From the NCBI GenBank assembly GCA_910586665.1, contig CAJUIX010000014.1, forward strand, positions 1 to 64,000: a stretch of DNA of 64,000 nt, given 5' to 3'. Position 1 is the stretch's first letter; the number at the start of each line of letters is the position of its first letter. The translations under genes and the position numbers were made by a program. The stretch comes from an uncultured Duncaniella sp. Its GTDB lineage: Bacteria > Bacteroidota > Bacteroidia > Bacteroidales > Muribaculaceae. The notes under the pieces were generated by a model. That model had not been told where the DNA came from. It made no database searches and saw nothing but the letters and a program-made list of their open reading frames with translations. This document shows, piece after piece, positions 6,862 to 15,799 of this stretch.

Positions 6862-8175
6862 ATGATTGAACGACCCACAATCGACACCGACCGGCGCATT
6901 GCGGCCTCGAGGGGGTGGCTTGCGCTCTCGCCCGTGGCCGTGTTCCTGCTGCTCTATGTGGCTGTGTCGATACTTCTCGGTGATTTCTACAAGATGCCTA
7001 TCTCGGTGGCCCTCGTGGTGGCTTCGATGTGGGCCGTGGCCATATACCGGGGCCACAGCCTGGCGGAGCGCATAGAGACTTTCTCGCGTGCGGCGGGGCA
7101 TTTCAATATTCTCTATATGATATGGGTCTTCGTCTTAGCGGGGGCCTTCGCCACTGTGGCCAAGGAGATCGGGGCGATTGACGCGACGGTCAATCTGACG
7201 CTGCGCTTCTTCCCGCCGGAGTTCGTGATTCCTACGCTCTTCTTCGCGGCCTGCTTCATATCGCTGTCGGTGGGCACGTCGGTGGGCACCGTCGTCGCCC
7301 TGACCCCGCTGGCGGTGGAGATAGCCCATATAGCGGGGGCGAATACGGCCTTCTATGTGGCCGTGGTGCTCGGAGGCGCGTTTTTCGGCGACAACCTCTC
7401 GTTCATCTCCGACACGACCATTGCCGCCACGCGCTCGCAGGGGTGCGGCATGGCCGACAAGTTTCGCGCCAACCTATGGATAGCCCTTCCGGCGGCTGTC
7501 ATCACCCTCGCGGCCTATATAGTCATGGGTCAGGACAGTCCGGCTATCGCGCTGGCCAAAGAGAGCAACTATCTGCTCATACTCCCCTACGTCGTGGTGC
7601 TCGCCACGGCCATTGCGGGGGTCAATGTGACTATAGTGCTGTCGCTCGGCATACTCACGGCCCTCGTCCTCGGCTGTTTCGACGGTTTCTCGCTCATCGA
7701 CATGGCCTCCTTTGCCGGGGATGGCATAGCTGGCATGGGCGACCTCATCATCATCACCCTACTGGCTGCGGGTATGCTCGGCATCATCAAGGCCGCGGGG
7801 GGCATACAGTATATGCTCCAGGGGCTTACCTCGCGCATTTCGGGCCGTCGCGGCGCCCAGGCCATACTGGCTATCCTCGTGGGCATCGTCAATCTCTGCA
7901 CGGCCAATAATACGGTGGCCATCATAACCGTCGGCGGTATCTCGCGCGACATAGCCGAGCGCTACCACATTGACCCGCGCAAGAGCGCCTCGCTGTTGGA
8001 CTCGGCTTCGTGCGTGGTGCAGTGTCTTATCCCCTACGGCGCCCAGACGCTGCTCGCCACCTCGCTGGCGGGCATCTCCCCGGCGGCTCCCTTCCCCTAT
8101 CTCTACTATCCCTGGGCGCTGGCCGGGATGATTGCACTGTCGATCATCTTCCTTTTCCCGAAGAGGCTTAACTGA
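6862..8175 (+). CDS. NhaC-family Na+/H+ antiporter
   Basis: Inner-membrane secondary transporter of 437 residues with about 11-12 hydrophobic helices, beginning near residue 20 (WLALSPVAVFLLLYVAVSIL). Family signatures are SLSVGTSVGTVVALTPLAVE (about 133-152) and GAFFGDNLSFISDTTIAATR (about 171-190), the region that carries ion-binding Asp and Ser/Thr residues in NhaC proteins. It is expected to exchange cytoplasmic Na+ for protons; related proteins exchange organic anions, so the substrate is not certain. It is preceded by the 21 bp array and followed by a WYL regulator gene 58 bases downstream. Confidence 0.85.
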   Translation: MIERPTIDTDRRIAASRGWLALSPVAVFLLLYVAVSILLGDFYKMPISVALVVASMWAVAIYRGHSLAERIETFSRAAGHFNILYMIWVFVLAGAFATVAKEIGAIDATVNLTLRFFPPEFVIPTLFFAACFISLSVGTSVGTVVALTPLAVEIAHIAGANTAFYVAVVLGGAFFGDNLSFISDTTIAATRSQGCGMADKFRANLWIALPAAVITLAAYIVMGQDSPAIALAKESNYLLILPYVVVLATAIAGVNVTIVLSLGILTALVLGCFDGFSLIDMASFAGDGIAGMGDLIIITLLAAGMLGIIKAAGGIQYMLQGLTSRISGRRGAQAILAILVGIVNLCTANNTVAIITVGGISRDIAERYHIDPRKSASLLDSASCVVQCLIPYGAQTLLATSLAGISPAAPFPYLYYPWALAGMIALSIIFLFPKRLN

Positions 8176-8189
8176 GGGAATATTATATA

Positions 8190-8201
8190 ATGTAGGGACG
8201 C
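8190..8201. repeat. Palindromic dispersed repeat, partial copy
   Basis: TGTAGGGACGCT alone, one arm of the family, between the antiporter stop and the WYL gene. Confidence 0.55.
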
Positions 8202-8233
8202 TATTAATATCTAACCAATTAATACGAACAATA

Positions 8234-9130
8234 TTGGCACGCAATCTTCTCGCCCGTTATATCTGGCTCATAGACAGCATCAGACGCTATGGCTGCATCA
8301 CCCGTGAAAAACTCAACGAGCTATGGATGCAGTCGCCTTACTCGGACGGCAGCCCGATGCCCCGCCGTACGTTCTACAACTATCGCGCGGCTATCGAGGA
8401 GCTGTTCAACATCAACATCGAGTGCAATCCGTCGACCTACGAGTATTATATCGACTCGGGTGACTCGCACCAGGAGAGCGTCACCGACTGGTTGCTCAAC
8501 TCGGCGGCGATGAGCAATGTCCTCTCGACGGTGAAGGATGTGTCCGACAGGATATTTCTCGAGGATGTCCCCTCGGCGCGGCTCTATCTCTCGCAGGTCA
8601 TATCGGCTCTGCGCGAACACCACCCGCTGCATTTCACCTACCGGCCCTATACGCGTGTCAACCCGACGCGCGACGTGGTCATAGAGCCGTATTTTCTCAA
8701 AATCTTCCGCCAGCGCTGGTATGTCACGGGCCTGAATGTCCGCGACGGCATCATCAAAACCTATGCTCTGGACCGTATGGAGGACGTGGTCATGGGGAGC
8801 GAGACTTTCAGCCCCGACGGGAATTTCGACGCGGAGAATTTCGTGAAGGATTCATTCGGCATCGTTTTCAACCAGAGCGAACCGCGGAGTGTGGTCATAC
8901 GCGCCAACAGCCGGCGGGCGAAGTATCTGCGTGCGCTGCCGCTGCACCATTCGCAGCGCGAGGAGCTGCATGATGATTTTTCGGATTTCCACTACCGGCT
9001 GCGCCTGACGCCCGACCTTGTGCAGGAATTGCTGTCGCTGGGCGCTGACGTTAAGGTGATGTCGCCCCCGCAGCTGCGGGCAATGGTCACCACCGCATTG
9101 AAGGCCGCCATTGACCAGTATGGGGAATAG
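8234..9130 (+). CDS. WYL-domain transcriptional regulator
   Basis: Regulator of 298 residues that probably binds DNA through an N-terminal winged-helix region (about 1-65, RYIWLIDSIRRYGCITREKL) and senses a ligand through a WYL domain (about 130-200, HFTYRPYTRV then EPYFLKIFRQRWYVTGLN). A C-terminal WCX-like extension follows (about 215-298). The TTG at 8234 was chosen because the product then begins M-ARNLLARYIW, the usual start of Bacteroidales homologues; the frame is open further upstream into the antiporter gene but has no family-like sequence there. WYL proteins often act in DNA damage or phage response, but no target is visible here. Confidence 0.8.
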   Translation: MARNLLARYIWLIDSIRRYGCITREKLNELWMQSPYSDGSPMPRRTFYNYRAAIEELFNINIECNPSTYEYYIDSGDSHQESVTDWLLNSAAMSNVLSTVKDVSDRIFLEDVPSARLYLSQVISALREHHPLHFTYRPYTRVNPTRDVVIEPYFLKIFRQRWYVTGLNVRDGIIKTYALDRMEDVVMGSETFSPDGNFDAENFVKDSFGIVFNQSEPRSVVIRANSRRAKYLRALPLHHSQREELHDDFSDFHYRLRLTPDLVQELLSLGADVKVMSPPQLRAMVTTALKAAIDQYGE

Positions 9131-9146
9131 GGGCGTATGTGAAAAC

Positions 9147-9187
9147 AACGACGACAGCCGGCGGGGGGCCGGCTGTCGCTGTCGTTT
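9147..9187. terminator. Bidirectional terminator between converging genes
   Basis: A GC-rich 10 bp stem GACAGCCGGC (9153-9162) with its complement at 9168-9177 and a five-G loop, extended by AACGAC/GTCGTT and a T run. It serves the WYL gene and the minus-strand lipoprotein gene. Confidence 0.9.
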
Positions 9188-9212
9188 TGTATGGGATGGG
9201 ATGTGAAATGTC

Positions 9213-10130
9213 TCAGTTCTTCTCGTCGTAGAGGAGATAGCGGAGGTCGGAGGCTACGACGCCGAAGTTGCCGTCGTCCTCGGAGTTGAACTCGTAGGAA
9301 ATCGAGGCGCCGCGCGAGAGGGTGCCGACGATGTAGAGGCTGCTGACTGTCTTGCCTTCTACAACCTGGTTGTCGCTGCCGCGTTTGATCTGGAGTTCCT
9401 GTCCGGGTTCGGATACGATGCGGTATGTGCCGTTGGGGCCGAGGGTGACGGGGAGTTTCTCAATATAGAAGTTGAAGGGCGCCATGCTGCTGGTGTACTT
9501 GGCTCCGAAGACGCTGAGAGTGGCGATGAGCTTGGATGGGTCGTTGTCTTTCTCGGGCCTGATCTGTACGGCGTAGTACGATTCTACGTCCTGGCCGAAT
9601 TTAAATGCGCTGCCGTCGGCTTCGTTGGTGGCTACGGAGCGGCCTAAGTACCAGTTGGTGGTGGGGTAGACGGTGACTGAGTAGCGGTTGTCGACTTTGA
9701 AGTTGACGAGGTAGACGGGGATGGGTCCTGTGGGGAGCGCGCGCCAGGGGAGTGAGCGGAATTCGAAGGAGTTGATGAGAGTGCCGGATGAGGCGTAGAG
9801 GGGCACGATGTCGCTGCCTTTTGACTCGTAGAGGCCGTCGTTGGCGTTCTGGGTGAATTTGAGGGCGGGGAGGCGCATTGAGCTGGGTTCGAGGCCGATG
9901 TTGGACATCTCTACCTCGAGCTCGCCCTTGGTCATGTTGAGGCTGAAGGTGTAGTTGGGGCGGAGGACTACCTTCGATTCGCCGGTCTCGTGGTCGGTGA
10001 CGTAGTTGAAGCAGTCGGTGTTACCGTAGGTCAGACGGTAGGTCTGGTCGTTGTGGCTGTCGCTGAGACAGGAAGTCATTGAGAGTGCGGCAACTGCGAG
10101 AGCGCCGAATGATAAGAGATATTTCTTCAT
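9213..10130 (-). CDS. Hypothetical lipoprotein
   Basis: Predicted lipoprotein of 305 residues; the signal peptide ends in a lipobox MTSC (Cys near residue 21). The rest is beta-rich with no motif I recognise; sequences such as YSVTVYPTTNWYLG and ISYEFNSEDDGNFG suggest beta-sandwich domains. It is probably exported to the periplasm or the cell surface. It lies 205 bases downstream of the TonB receptor gene on the same strand, separated by a dispersed repeat, so it may have its own promoter. Composition matches the backbone. No function is proposed. Confidence 0.7.
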   Translation of the reverse strand: MKKYLLSFGALAVAALSMTSCLSDSHNDQTYRLTYGNTDCFNYVTDHETGESKVVLRPNYTFSLNMTKGELEVEMSNIGLEPSSMRLPALKFTQNANDGLYESKGSDIVPLYASSGTLINSFEFRSLPWRALPTGPIPVYLVNFKVDNRYSVTVYPTTNWYLGRSVATNEADGSAFKFGQDVESYYAVQIRPEKDNDPSKLIATLSVFGAKYTSSMAPFNFYIEKLPVTLGPNGTYRIVSEPGQELQIKRGSDNQVVEGKTVSSLYIVGTLSRGASISYEFNSEDDGNFGVVASDLRYLLYDEKN

Positions 10131-10275
10131 AATTAGATGTTGATAGTCTTTGTTTTATATTGAATTAAAAGAGTTGCTCATTAACTAACGCCGGGAACGG
10201 GCGGATATTGTGGGCGGGAGGTGGCGGTTTGGTTAAAAAAGCTTAGGGAACGGGCTGATGTATTCTGTTTGCGGC

Positions 10276-10300
10276 GGACGCTGCACGCAGCGTCCCTACA
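10276..10300. repeat. Palindromic dispersed repeat, full copy
   Basis: GGACGCTG/CAGCGTCC arms around CACG, then CTACA. It lies between the TonB receptor and the lipoprotein gene. Confidence 0.75.
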
Positions 10301-10335
10301 GCAGGCAGAATTTGCGGCCGGATTTTGCGGGAAGG

Positions 10336-12603
10336 TCAGATGGTCTCGAAGTTGAGCCGGAGGGTGGCTCCTCCGCGGGCGGGGAGCCCGCGCTGGAAGA
10401 AGCTGTTGGAGATTGATTCGTAGCGGAAGGTGGCAAATCGCTTGTCGGTGAGGTTTTTGCCCCAGATGTCGAGCGAGCCGCAGGGGAGGTCGAGGCGGAG
10501 GTTGGCTCCGAACTCGGTGTAGAATGGCTGGCGGTAGAGGTTTTCCTCGTCCCAGTAGATGTCGCCTGTGCCGCGCATGTCGGCTGTGAGGCTCACGGCG
10601 GGGAGCCAGCGTAGGGGGAGGGGCTGGCGGTAGGTGGCGGCGAGGAAGAGGGTGTTGGAGGGGGCGTAGGGGACCTGCTTGCCTCTGAAGTCCTCTTCGC
10701 CGACGGTGAAGCGGCGGAAGGTGGCGCGGGTGTAGCCGTAGGCGAGGTTGAAGGCCCAGCGGGGGGTGGGCTTGTAGTTGAGGGTGAACTCGCCGCCGTA
10801 GCTGCGGGTGCGGTCGGCGTTGACCATTACGCGCCCGGTGGCCGTGCCTTCGGGGAACATGGTGAGCTGTTGGTCGCGACACTGGATGAGGAAGAGGGCG
10901 AAGGAGGAGTAGACGCGGCCTCGGTCGGCGTTGACGTGGCCGCCGATTTCATAGTTCCATGAGATTTCGGGGCGGTATTTGACCATTCGGGCGATGTCGT
11001 AGTCGGCGGGGCGTCCGAGTTCCTCCATGAGGCGTGCCTGGAGGAAGTTGGAGAACATCTGTGTGTTGAATCCGCCTGTCTTGTAGCCCTTGGCGACGGA
11101 GGCGAAGATGGCGGAGTGGGGGAGGTTGTAGATGACGCTGAATTTGGGGAGGAGCTGGGTGAAGTGTTGGGAGAGGCGCCCGCGGTCGTTGATATTGGCT
11201 TCCATCGTGCCCATCGGGACGGGGGCGGAGGGGTTGCGGAGGTTCCACATGGTGCATGATGCGGAGCTTTGGCTGTGGTAGCGGAGGACGGTGTGCTCGT
11301 AGTCGAGTCGGAGGCCGACGGTGAATGTGAGGTTGCGCAGGTCGTAGGAGCTCTGGTGGTAGAGGGCCACTCCCTTGACGGGGTGGGTGAAGCGCGAGCC
11401 GAGGAGGAGCTGGTCCTGGTCCCAGATGAGGCGCATGGTCGGGGGGAGCTGGGAGTTGACGCCGTTGAGGATGAGGCGCTCGATGCCGTCCTCCTTGAAG
11501 GTGACGGGGGCGTCCATATTGGCATATTTGTAGAAGCCGAAGACTCCGGCGAGCCAGCTGTAGGAGCCGGCGCGGCCGCGGAGGACGATGTCCTGCGTGA
11601 TGTTGCGGTCGTGCTGCTTCTGAGTGAGGGTGAAGTAGCTGTCGGGGAGGAAGTCCTGGTCGAGGGTGAGGTTGTCGTCGAGGTATTGGAAGCCTGTGAT
11701 TGATGAGAGGGTGAAGTAGGGGGTGTCCCAGTTGACGGTGAGTCCGTCGGAGAAGGATGTGCGCTTGTAGAAGCAGGTGTCGTTGTAGTTGATCTTGTCG
11801 GTCTCCTCGAAGGCGTAGGGGTAGCCGCTCTGGCGGTTGTAGCCGTAGGAGGCGACGTTTTCGACGAGGAGGTTGGGGGCGGGTCGCCAGGAGGTCCTCC
11901 AGCGGAGGGCGCTTGTGCGCTCGCGGTCGGCACGGCTGCCGTTGTAGTCGTTGCGGAAGTAGCCTCCGCGGTAGGAGCCCGATGCGCTGATCGACATGCC
12001 GAGGTCGGGGGTGATGAGGCCGTAGTAGGAGAGTCCGAGACGGTAGTTGTTGGCCGTGGCGGCCTCGGCTGTGGCGCGCAGGCCCTGGTAGTGGAGGGGT
12101 GAGAGGGTGGTGATGTTGATGAGGCCGGCTATGGTGTTGCGCCCGTAGAGGGTGGACTGGGGTCCGCGCAGGACTTCGATGCGCTGTATGTCCTGGACGT
12201 CGAAGTCGTAGCCGTCCTTGTTGAGATAGGGGACGTTGTCGACGTTGAGGCCGATTGCGGGCTGGTCGATGCGTGTGCCGATGCCGCGGACGTAGACCGA
12301 GGAGGTCATTCGCGAGCCGTAGTCAGGCATGAAGAAGTTGGGCGCGATTTCGGAGACCGACTTCATCCCGCTGACGTTGAAGCGCTCCAGCTCGGCCTGG
12401 CGGAGGGTGGTGACGGTGACCGGCTGCCGGAGGAGCGAGCGTGCCTGCTTGATGGAGGTGACGGTCACCTCGCCGATTGCGAGGGTGTCGGGGCCTTCGG
12501 TGACGACCACGGGGGAGGCCTGTCCGGGGAGCGTGGCTCCTGCGGCGACAGCGGCACAGAGGCCGAGGGCCGTCGCTGAAAGCATGATGCGGCGTAGAAA
12601 CAT
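10336..12603 (-). CDS. TonB-dependent receptor (no N-terminal extension)
   Basis: Outer-membrane receptor of 755 residues. A signal peptide (1-22) is followed by a TonB-box-like stretch (about 40-50, LAIGEVTVTSI), a plug (about 55-165, with RGIGTRIDQPAIGLNVDNVP and EVLRGPQSTLYGRNTIAGLI) and a barrel ending in FETI. It has neither an STN nor a carboxypeptidase-regulatory domain and resembles the proteobacterial-type receptors with the late barrel motif SVAKGYKTGGFNTQMFSN. There is no SusD partner, so a siderophore, cofactor or other small ligand is likelier than a glycan; the ligand is not known. It is expressed from its own promoter on the minus strand. Confidence 0.88.
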   Translation of the reverse strand: MFLRRIMLSATALGLCAAVAAGATLPGQASPVVVTEGPDTLAIGEVTVTSIKQARSLLRQPVTVTTLRQAELERFNVSGMKSVSEIAPNFFMPDYGSRMTSSVYVRGIGTRIDQPAIGLNVDNVPYLNKDGYDFDVQDIQRIEVLRGPQSTLYGRNTIAGLINITTLSPLHYQGLRATAEAATANNYRLGLSYYGLITPDLGMSISASGSYRGGYFRNDYNGSRADRERTSALRWRTSWRPAPNLLVENVASYGYNRQSGYPYAFEETDKINYNDTCFYKRTSFSDGLTVNWDTPYFTLSSITGFQYLDDNLTLDQDFLPDSYFTLTQKQHDRNITQDIVLRGRAGSYSWLAGVFGFYKYANMDAPVTFKEDGIERLILNGVNSQLPPTMRLIWDQDQLLLGSRFTHPVKGVALYHQSSYDLRNLTFTVGLRLDYEHTVLRYHSQSSASCTMWNLRNPSAPVPMGTMEANINDRGRLSQHFTQLLPKFSVIYNLPHSAIFASVAKGYKTGGFNTQMFSNFLQARLMEELGRPADYDIARMVKYRPEISWNYEIGGHVNADRGRVYSSFALFLIQCRDQQLTMFPEGTATGRVMVNADRTRSYGGEFTLNYKPTPRWAFNLAYGYTRATFRRFTVGEEDFRGKQVPYAPSNTLFLAATYRQPLPLRWLPAVSLTADMRGTGDIYWDEENLYRQPFYTEFGANLRLDLPCGSLDIWGKNLTDKRFATFRYESISNSFFQRGLPARGGATLRLNFETI

Positions 12604-12630
12604 GATGTGTCAGTTATTGGAAACAGAGTG

Positions 12631-12638
12631 CAAAGGTA
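12631..12638 (-). promoter_or_regulatory. -7 box of the minus-strand TonB receptor
   Basis: The minus strand reads TACCTTTG, a TAnnTTTG match. The expected start is near 12624, about 20 bases before the ATG at 12603. Confidence 0.6.
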
Positions 12639-12732
12639 GTAATAATTTTGTCAAAATGCTTCCCGGAAGAGTATGTTTAGAAGATTTAACAAATCATGGG
12701 GTCAATTCGATTGTATATATATAGAAAATGAC

Positions 12733-12759
12733 TATCTTTGCGCGCATTTTGCAAAGATA
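12733..12759. promoter_or_regulatory. Palindrome made of two facing -7 boxes
   Basis: TATCTTTGC at 12733-12741 and GCAAAGATA at 12751-12759 are perfect inverse copies. On the plus strand the first is the -7 box of the DUF2795 gene (leader about 65 bases); on the minus strand the second is an equally good -7 box pointing towards the TonB receptor gene. Confidence 0.6.
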
Positions 12760-12813
12760 CACGAGAGACAAAACTAAAATAATATACACATACCCCTTAA
12801 AAACATCACCATC

Positions 12814-13035
12814 ATGTATTGGACACTTGAATTGGCATCAAAACTCGAGGACGCTCCCTGGCCCGCCACAAAGGAGGAGCTGATAGACTACGCTATGCGT
12901 TCCGGCGCCCCAATGGAAGTCATCGAAAACCTCCAGGAGATGGAGGACGAAGGCGATACCTACGAATGTATCGAGGATATCTGGCCCGACTACCCCCAGA
13001 AGGAAGACTTCTTCTTCAACGAAGACGAGTACTAA
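12814..13035 (+). CDS. DUF2795 protein
   Basis: Small acidic cytoplasmic protein of 73 residues, highly conserved in Bacteroidales. It opens MYWTLELASKLEDAPWPATK and ends in an acidic tail (EDFFFNEDEY). The function is unknown. The TATCTTTG box at 12733-12740 gives it a promoter and the strong hairpin at 13067-13105 a terminator, so it is a single-gene unit. The mobile element is inserted directly behind this terminator. Confidence 0.9.
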   Translation: MYWTLELASKLEDAPWPATKEELIDYAMRSGAPMEVIENLQEMEDEGDTYECIEDIWPDYPQKEDFFFNEDEY

Positions 13036-13066
13036 ACGTCTAAATTAACATATTAAACTAATATTC

Positions 13067-13110
13067 AAACGATTGACGAGTGTAGAATAAACTTGTCAAT
13101 CGTTTTTTAT
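13067..13110 (+). terminator. Rho-independent terminator of the DUF2795 gene
   Basis: A perfect 11 bp stem AAACGATTGAC (13067-13077) with its complement at 13095-13105, followed by a T run. The T run overlaps the left attachment repeat. Confidence 0.9.
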
Positions 13111-13141
13111 TGCCTTTTATTGCAAAATATAATTGCCTATT
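13105..13141. repeat. Left attachment site (attL) of the mobile element
   Basis: The 19 bases CAAAATATAATTGCCTATT (13123-13141) recur at 31304-31322 with one change (C to T). The homology extends leftwards imperfectly to 37 bases. The site lies 100 bases before the integrase gene, as expected for a tyrosine-recombinase element. Confidence 0.8.
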
Positions 13142-13165
13142 TTCAGCAACTTAACTCGCTGAAAA

Positions 13166-13197
13166 TTTGTTTCATTGTCTATTATTGTCTATATTTG
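13166..13197 (+). promoter_or_regulatory. Integrase promoter
   Basis: TTTG at 13166-13169 and TATATTTG at 13190-13197 with 20 bases between match both elements. The leader to the ATG at 13240 is about 35 bases. Confidence 0.75.
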
Positions 13198-13239
13198 CAC
13201 CATATTCCGAACTTGATGAGTATTAAAATAGGCTGAAAT

Positions 13240-14598
13240 ATGGGCAGACAGAAAAGACCTTATCCCTTGGGACGCTTCCGGCTCCGCTATCCGAAGAACT
13301 ACGACAAGACCAAGGTTTACCCGATTGAGATAGAATACGTCTTCAGCGGCAAACCGATACGTCGCCACATGAATATGTCGGTGCGTGTAGATGACTGGAA
13401 TCCTAAAGGGAACAACGGACGTGGAGAAATTCGTTCATCCGTGCCTGACAGTGTGCGCTTCAACAACCTCCTTCTTGCCAAGGTAAATAAGATTGATGCC
13501 GGTCTTAATGAGTATAACCAGAAACATCCCGGAGAAGTCAATGAGAATGTTATTGTTGCCTTCCTTGATGATAAACCAATCTTGCGCCAGGACAAGGGGG
13601 AAGATTTCATAGAATTTATACTAAGTCGCCTTGAATCTGAATACAGCCGAAACAAAATCGGTTACAGCAGATATAAGAACGGTCAAAGCGGGATGAACAT
13701 TTTCCGGCAGTTCCTTAAGGCAACCGGTAGCGGGACCTATAAACCAGACAGCATATATGTTGGTGAAATATCGGTAGATCTTCTTGACAAATACATAAAA
13801 TGGCGCCGGGATTTCAAAAATAATTCCGACCAGACCATAAATCATGCGTTGACTCCTATTCTAAAGGGTTGTGAGAATGCTTGCGCATTGGGGTTGATTT
13901 CCAAAGAAATTAATGCCGGACTTCAAGATATGCGGATTCAGGAGAAAGTTACTCTTGAAACCGAAGGCGAGAAGGAGTTTGACGGTCAAAGCCTATCAAA
14001 AGAACAGATGGCTCAACTTGTCGAATTTTACGAAAAAGACACCGAGCCGCGGCGAAAGGAGTTTATCGAGATGTTCCTCTTTGCATTTCATGCCTGTGGT
14101 CTCCGCATTGTCGATGTGATGACTCTCCAATGGGATCATATAGATTTCGAGAAGAGGGAGTTGAGCAAAATCCTTATCAAGACCAGTCGCCGTCATAAGA
14201 TTCCACTTACCGACCCGGCTTTGAGAATCCTTTACAAATGGCAAGCAATGGGGCGCAGAAAGAAATATGTGTTCGACCTGGTTAAGGATACTCTTTCGCT
14301 CAACGATGCGGATGAATTGTACAGAGCACGCAACAGCGCGACAAAATGTGTCAACCAAGCATTGCGCGTTGTCGGTGAGAAATTGGGATTTCCTTTTCCC
14401 CTTTCATTCCATACTTCCCGCCACACCTTCGCCGTTCTTGCCATCAACGACGGCTTAACGATGACTGTTGTAAGCCGATTGCTCGGGCATAGCTCCACCG
14501 ATATCACCGAAAAAGTCTATGCCCGGCTTCTTCCCCAGACACTTACGGCAGAAGTAGAGAAACTGAACTATTCTTTCCTCCCGGAAGAATTCTCGTGA
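13240..14598 (+). CDS. Tyrosine-type site-specific integrase
   Basis: Recombinase of 452 residues that would insert and excise the element at the 19 bp core. It has an arm-binding N-terminus (about 10-90), a SAM-like core-binding domain (about 105-215) and a catalytic domain (about 240-440). The catalytic residues are visible: Arg289 in HACGLRIVD, His391 and Arg394 in HTSRH, His417 in LLGHSS and the nucleophile Tyr427 in KVYARL. The length is typical of Bacteroidetes mobile-element integrases. It appears intact. The RhuM-like gene follows 19 bases downstream and is probably co-transcribed. Confidence 0.95.
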   Translation: MGRQKRPYPLGRFRLRYPKNYDKTKVYPIEIEYVFSGKPIRRHMNMSVRVDDWNPKGNNGRGEIRSSVPDSVRFNNLLLAKVNKIDAGLNEYNQKHPGEVNENVIVAFLDDKPILRQDKGEDFIEFILSRLESEYSRNKIGYSRYKNGQSGMNIFRQFLKATGSGTYKPDSIYVGEISVDLLDKYIKWRRDFKNNSDQTINHALTPILKGCENACALGLISKEINAGLQDMRIQEKVTLETEGEKEFDGQSLSKEQMAQLVEFYEKDTEPRRKEFIEMFLFAFHACGLRIVDVMTLQWDHIDFEKRELSKILIKTSRRHKIPLTDPALRILYKWQAMGRRKKYVFDLVKDTLSLNDADELYRARNSATKCVNQALRVVGEKLGFPFPLSFHTSRHTFAVLAINDGLTMTVVSRLLGHSSTDITEKVYARLLPQTLTAEVEKLNYSFLPEEFS

Positions 14599-14617
14599 AT
14601 ATTTATTAAATTTGCAC

Positions 14618-15493
14618 ATGGAAACAAGCGTAACCAATGAGATAATACTCTATCAGCCCAACAACACCCTTAAGCTCAATGTCCGGGTTGAAGATGAGAC
14701 CGTATGGCTCAACCGAAATCAAATAGCAGAATTGTTTGGTCGTGATGTCAAGACTATTGGCAAGCACATTACAAATGCTCTGTCCGAAGAACTATACGGA
14801 ATTCCAACTGTCGCAAAATTTGCGATAGTTCAAACTGAAGGAAATCGCACGGTAACTCGTAATATAGAACATTATAATCTTGATATGATTCTGTCCGTGG
14901 GTTATCGAGTTAAATCTCCGCGAGGTATCCAGTTTAGGCAATGGGCAAATAAAATATTGAAAGAGCATATGCTGCGTGGTTATTCAATCAATCAAAGATT
15001 TGCTCAGATAGAAGACCGTATTGACCGAAGGCTTCTTGAACATGACCAACAATTAAAAAGCCTTACCGATAAAGTGGATTTCGTTGTAAAATCATCTCTT
15101 ACTCCCCGAGAAGGTATTCTTTTTGAAGGTCAAATCTTTGATGCCTATTATATCACTTCCCAGCTTATTCGCAAAGCCACAAAACGGATAGTGTTGATTG
15201 ACAACTATGTCGACGAGACTGTTTTCCTGCAACTTGCAAAGAGGAATCCGGGAGTAAAGGCAACTATCTATACGCACACTATTTCCCGTCAGTTGCACCT
15301 CGACCAACAGAGACATAATTCACAGTATGAGCCGATAGACATTCTGACATACCGCCGCGCCCATGACCGTTTCCTGATAATAGACGAAGAAGTCTATCAC
15401 CTTGGAGCCTCCTTGAAAGATCTCGGAAAGAAACTTTTCGCTTTCTCTCTTTCAGAAGAGATGACCGGTACGGAATTTTTATCCCGGTTATAA
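14618..15493 (+). CDS. RhuM-family protein with PLD-like C-terminal domain
   Basis: A 291-residue protein. The N-terminal half (about 1-125) is the RhuM/virulence-protein domain with a helix-turn-helix-like DETVWLNRNQIAELFGRDVK and a conserved YNLDMILSVGYRVKSPRG. A coiled linker (about 128-165) leads to a C-terminal domain (about 175-290) resembling phospholipase-D-like nucleases: KRIVLIDNYVDE and HDRFLIIDEEVYHLGASLKD. The PLD motif has His-x-Arg (His249) where classical members have His-x-Lys. Such proteins sit beside restriction-modification loci and on mobile elements and are suspected of a defence or addiction role. The ATG at 14618 is preferred over an alternative start six bases earlier. 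Confidence 0.8.
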   Translation: METSVTNEIILYQPNNTLKLNVRVEDETVWLNRNQIAELFGRDVKTIGKHITNALSEELYGIPTVAKFAIVQTEGNRTVTRNIEHYNLDMILSVGYRVKSPRGIQFRQWANKILKEHMLRGYSINQRFAQIEDRIDRRLLEHDQQLKSLTDKVDFVVKSSLTPREGILFEGQIFDAYYITSQLIRKATKRIVLIDNYVDETVFLQLAKRNPGVKATIYTHTISRQLHLDQQRHNSQYEPIDILTYRRAHDRFLIIDEEVYHLGASLKDLGKKLFAFSLSEEMTGTEFLSRL

Positions 15494-15552
15494 ATCCAGA
15501 TAATTGCAAATACTGGATAGATCTCTATTAAACAGACGTTTGAATTTTACAG

Positions 15553-15577
15553 AAGGAGGTGTTGAGCCTCCTTTTTT
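15553..15577 (+). terminator. Rho-independent terminator
   Basis: AAGGAGG (15553-15559) and CCTCCTT (15567-15573) with a 7-base loop and T run. It closes the integrase-rhuM transcript. The remaining 170 bases to the next promoter box show nothing I recognise. Confidence 0.85.
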
Positions 15578-15743
15578 CATAGCCAAACCATATTGCATGT
15601 AATTTCGTTGCAGGAATCATAATAATCCGCGAACCAGTTCCGAAAATAGGTGCCGATTGAGTGATTTTCAAAAAGAGAATTAAATAATCTACTGGAAGTC
15701 AGTTATTAATTTCAATTGTGAGGTCTTTGTTCTTACTTCGCAG

Positions 15744-15751
15744 TAAATTTG
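15744..15751 (+). promoter_or_regulatory. -7 box of the HTH / primase operon
   Basis: TAAATTTG matches TAnnTTTG. It overlaps the longest possible start of the next frame (15749), which argues for the ATG at 15800. A TTTG at 15726-15729 is too close (14 bases) to be a good -33. Confidence 0.45.
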
Positions 15752-15799
15752 AAATCTATGACTGCGGAGCAATCAGCAGCGACAATACATCAATCAGGT

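Noticed and set aside
10827..11933. Long minus-strand frame (368 codons) inside the TonB receptor gene
   Set aside because: Ser/Thr/Pro-rich shadow of the receptor in another frame; typical of GC-rich coding DNA.
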